Shown one piece after another: positions 13,740 to 14,709 of a stretch of 14,709 bases of DNA. The stretch comes from Bacteroidetes bacterium UBA6491. Its GTDB lineage: Bacteria; Bacteroidota; Bacteroidia; NS11-12g; UBA9320. How positions within the stretch are numbered: position 1 is the first letter of the stretch; each line of letters starts with the position of its first letter. Both the position numbers and the translations under genes were made by a program. A model generated the notes under the pieces. It saw only the letters and a list, made by a program, of their open reading frames with translations. It was not told where the DNA came from and did no database searches. Location of the stretch: the NCBI GenBank assembly GCA_002436505.1, contig DJML01000113.1, positions 9,314-24,022 of the forward strand. Direction: 5' to 3'.

Positions 13740-14709
13740 ATGCAGAGGCTCAGGCATTACATAAAAGGTGATCAGATCATTTGGCTGGTCGTATTGCTTC
13801 TCTCCTTTTTCGGGGTTCTTGCCGTATACAGCAGCACCGGAACCCTGGCGTATGTCAAACAGTCCGGGAACACCGAATACTATTTACTTAAACATGCTTT
13901 TGTTCTTGTACTGGGGTTGTTCATCATGTGGCTGGCACATATGGTTGATTTTAGGTACTACAATCGCCCTGCACAATTTCTTATTTTCCTTGCCATTATA
14001 CTTCTGATCCTGACCTACTTCTTTGGTGTCAAGGTCAATTCAGCAGTAAGACACGTCGTAATCCCGGGAATTGGACTTTCGTTCCAGACGTCTGACCTTG
14101 CCAAGATCGCGCTTATCATGTATATCGCACGATTTCTAAGCCGCAGACAGCAAAGGATCGAAAGCTTTAAAGAAGCATTCCTGCCCATAATTGTTCCCAT
14201 CAGCCTTACCTGCATCCTCATTGCTCCCAACGATCTCTCAACTTCGCTGGTCCTGTTTGCGACCTGTCTCCTACTGCTTTTCATTGGAAGGATACCTGTC
14301 AAATACCTGCTTGCTCTTACAGGGATCGGTGCACTATTGCTGACACTACTCATCCTTTTTCTGAACCTGACCAGTGTTGACCTGCGTGAAAACACCTGGT
14401 CGTCCCGTGTAGAGAACTTCATAGGCTATGTAACCGGTGATGAAAACATAGAAGAGGGATATCAGAACGAGCAGGCCAAGATCGCCATTGCGGAAGGCGG
14501 ATTCATTGGGAAAGGCCCGGGAAACAGCACCCAGAGGAATTTCCTTCCATCCCCATATGCTGACTTCATTTATGCGATAATTATAGAAGAATACGGGCTG
14601 ATCGGTGGAGTGATCATAATGGTCCTTTATCTGATATTGCTCTTTCGCACATTGAAGATACTGATCCGTACACCCAAAGCATTCGGTGCATTTCTTGCCA
14701 TTGGGCTGA
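13740..14709 (+). CDS. ftsW: Septal peptidoglycan polymerase FtsW (SEDS), 3' end outside the window
   Basis: FtsW polymerises lipid II into glycan at the septum with FtsI. The window holds the first 323 codons; the frame is open at the edge. Hydrophobic segments match SEDS helices, starting with IIWLVVLLLSFFGVLAVYSSTG. The extracytoplasmic loop contains PSPYADFIYAIIIEEYG with D275 at the position of the catalytic aspartate (D297 in E. coli FtsW). The loop FQTSDLAK (115-122) replaces the common QPSE-K form, and APNDLSTSLVLF replaces the QPDLGT form; both look like phylum-level variants. RH stands where RW is usual (VRHVVIPG). The ATG is 11 bp after murD, with AGGA 4 nt before it. RodA is excluded by the dcw context. 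murG would be expected next. Confidence 0.95.
   Translation, partial: MQRLRHYIKGDQIIWLVVLLLSFFGVLAVYSSTGTLAYVKQSGNTEYYLLKHAFVLVLGLFIMWLAHMVDFRYYNRPAQFLIFLAIILLILTYFFGVKVNSAVRHVVIPGIGLSFQTSDLAKIALIMYIARFLSRRQQRIESFKEAFLPIIVPISLTCILIAPNDLSTSLVLFATCLLLLFIGRIPVKYLLALTGIGALLLTLLILFLNLTSVDLRENTWSSRVENFIGYVTGDENIEEGYQNEQAKIAIAEGGFIGKGPGNSTQRNFLPSPYADFIYAIIIEEYGLIGGVIIMVLYLILLFRTLKILIRTPKAFGAFLAIGL

Noticed and set aside
7211..13741. Identical 10-mer AGGATTTGAT just before the ftsL ATG and across the ftsW ATG
   Set aside because: It can be explained as a Shine-Dalgarno AGGA plus a stop or start codon; two copies are not enough to call a motif.
1..14709. CRISPR arrays, insertion sequences, tRNA or rRNA genes, and phage or integron signs
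   Set aside because: I looked for spaced repeats, transposase or integrase motifs, terminal inverted repeats and tRNA-like cloverleaf sequence and found none; gene order and composition look like stable core chromosome.

Overview
The window looks like a chromosomal segment of a Bacteroidota bacterium with about 43% G+C by eye. The evidence is -7 promoter boxes of the TAnnTTTG type, mostly weak or absent Shine-Dalgarno sequences, a UpxY-type NusG paralogue, a Bacteroidota-style FtsL and PASTA-tailed FtsI, and a division/cell-wall (dcw) cluster with no murF between murE and mraY. I cannot assign an order or genus.

Layout. Positions 1-2835 hold unlinked genes: a possible gene fragment at the left edge; an exported protein that joins a barrel-like N-terminal half to an uncharacterised C-terminal half (136-1299); then, on the minus strand, an AI-2E family membrane protein (1310-2398) and methylmalonyl-CoA epimerase (2428-2835). 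Positions 3054-5115 form a compact iron-sulfur operon, iscS-iscU-iscA, behind a clear Bacteroidota -7 box. A hairpin (5129-5151) separates it from a convergent, orphan UpxY/NusG-like antiterminator (5176-5685, minus).

From 5800 to the right edge lies the dcw cluster in the order mraZ, rsmH, ftsL, ftsI, murE, mraY, murD, ftsW, with ftsW cut by the window end. It is preceded by a three-box, 10-bp-periodic GTGG array that matches the known MraZ operator. All its genes are co-oriented, overlapping or within about 11 bp of each other, so they probably form one transcript. MraZ would autoregulate it. RsmH methylates 16S rRNA. MurE and MurD build the UDP-MurNAc peptide (meso-diaminopimelate type, from the DNPR motif in MurE). 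MraY makes lipid I. FtsW polymerises glycan and FtsI crosslinks it at the septum, with FtsL as their probable scaffold.

Most of the window is conserved housekeeping DNA and I see no clear new multi-gene system. The most unusual signal is architectural: five gene starts, on both strands, have a TAnnTTTG-like -7 box only 4-7 nt before the start codon. This predicts leaderless or nearly leaderless mRNAs. Other points worth a look are the two-part exported protein, an ISC-type rather than SUF-type Fe-S operon, an orphan UpxY beside mraZ, and a strong excess of GATC.
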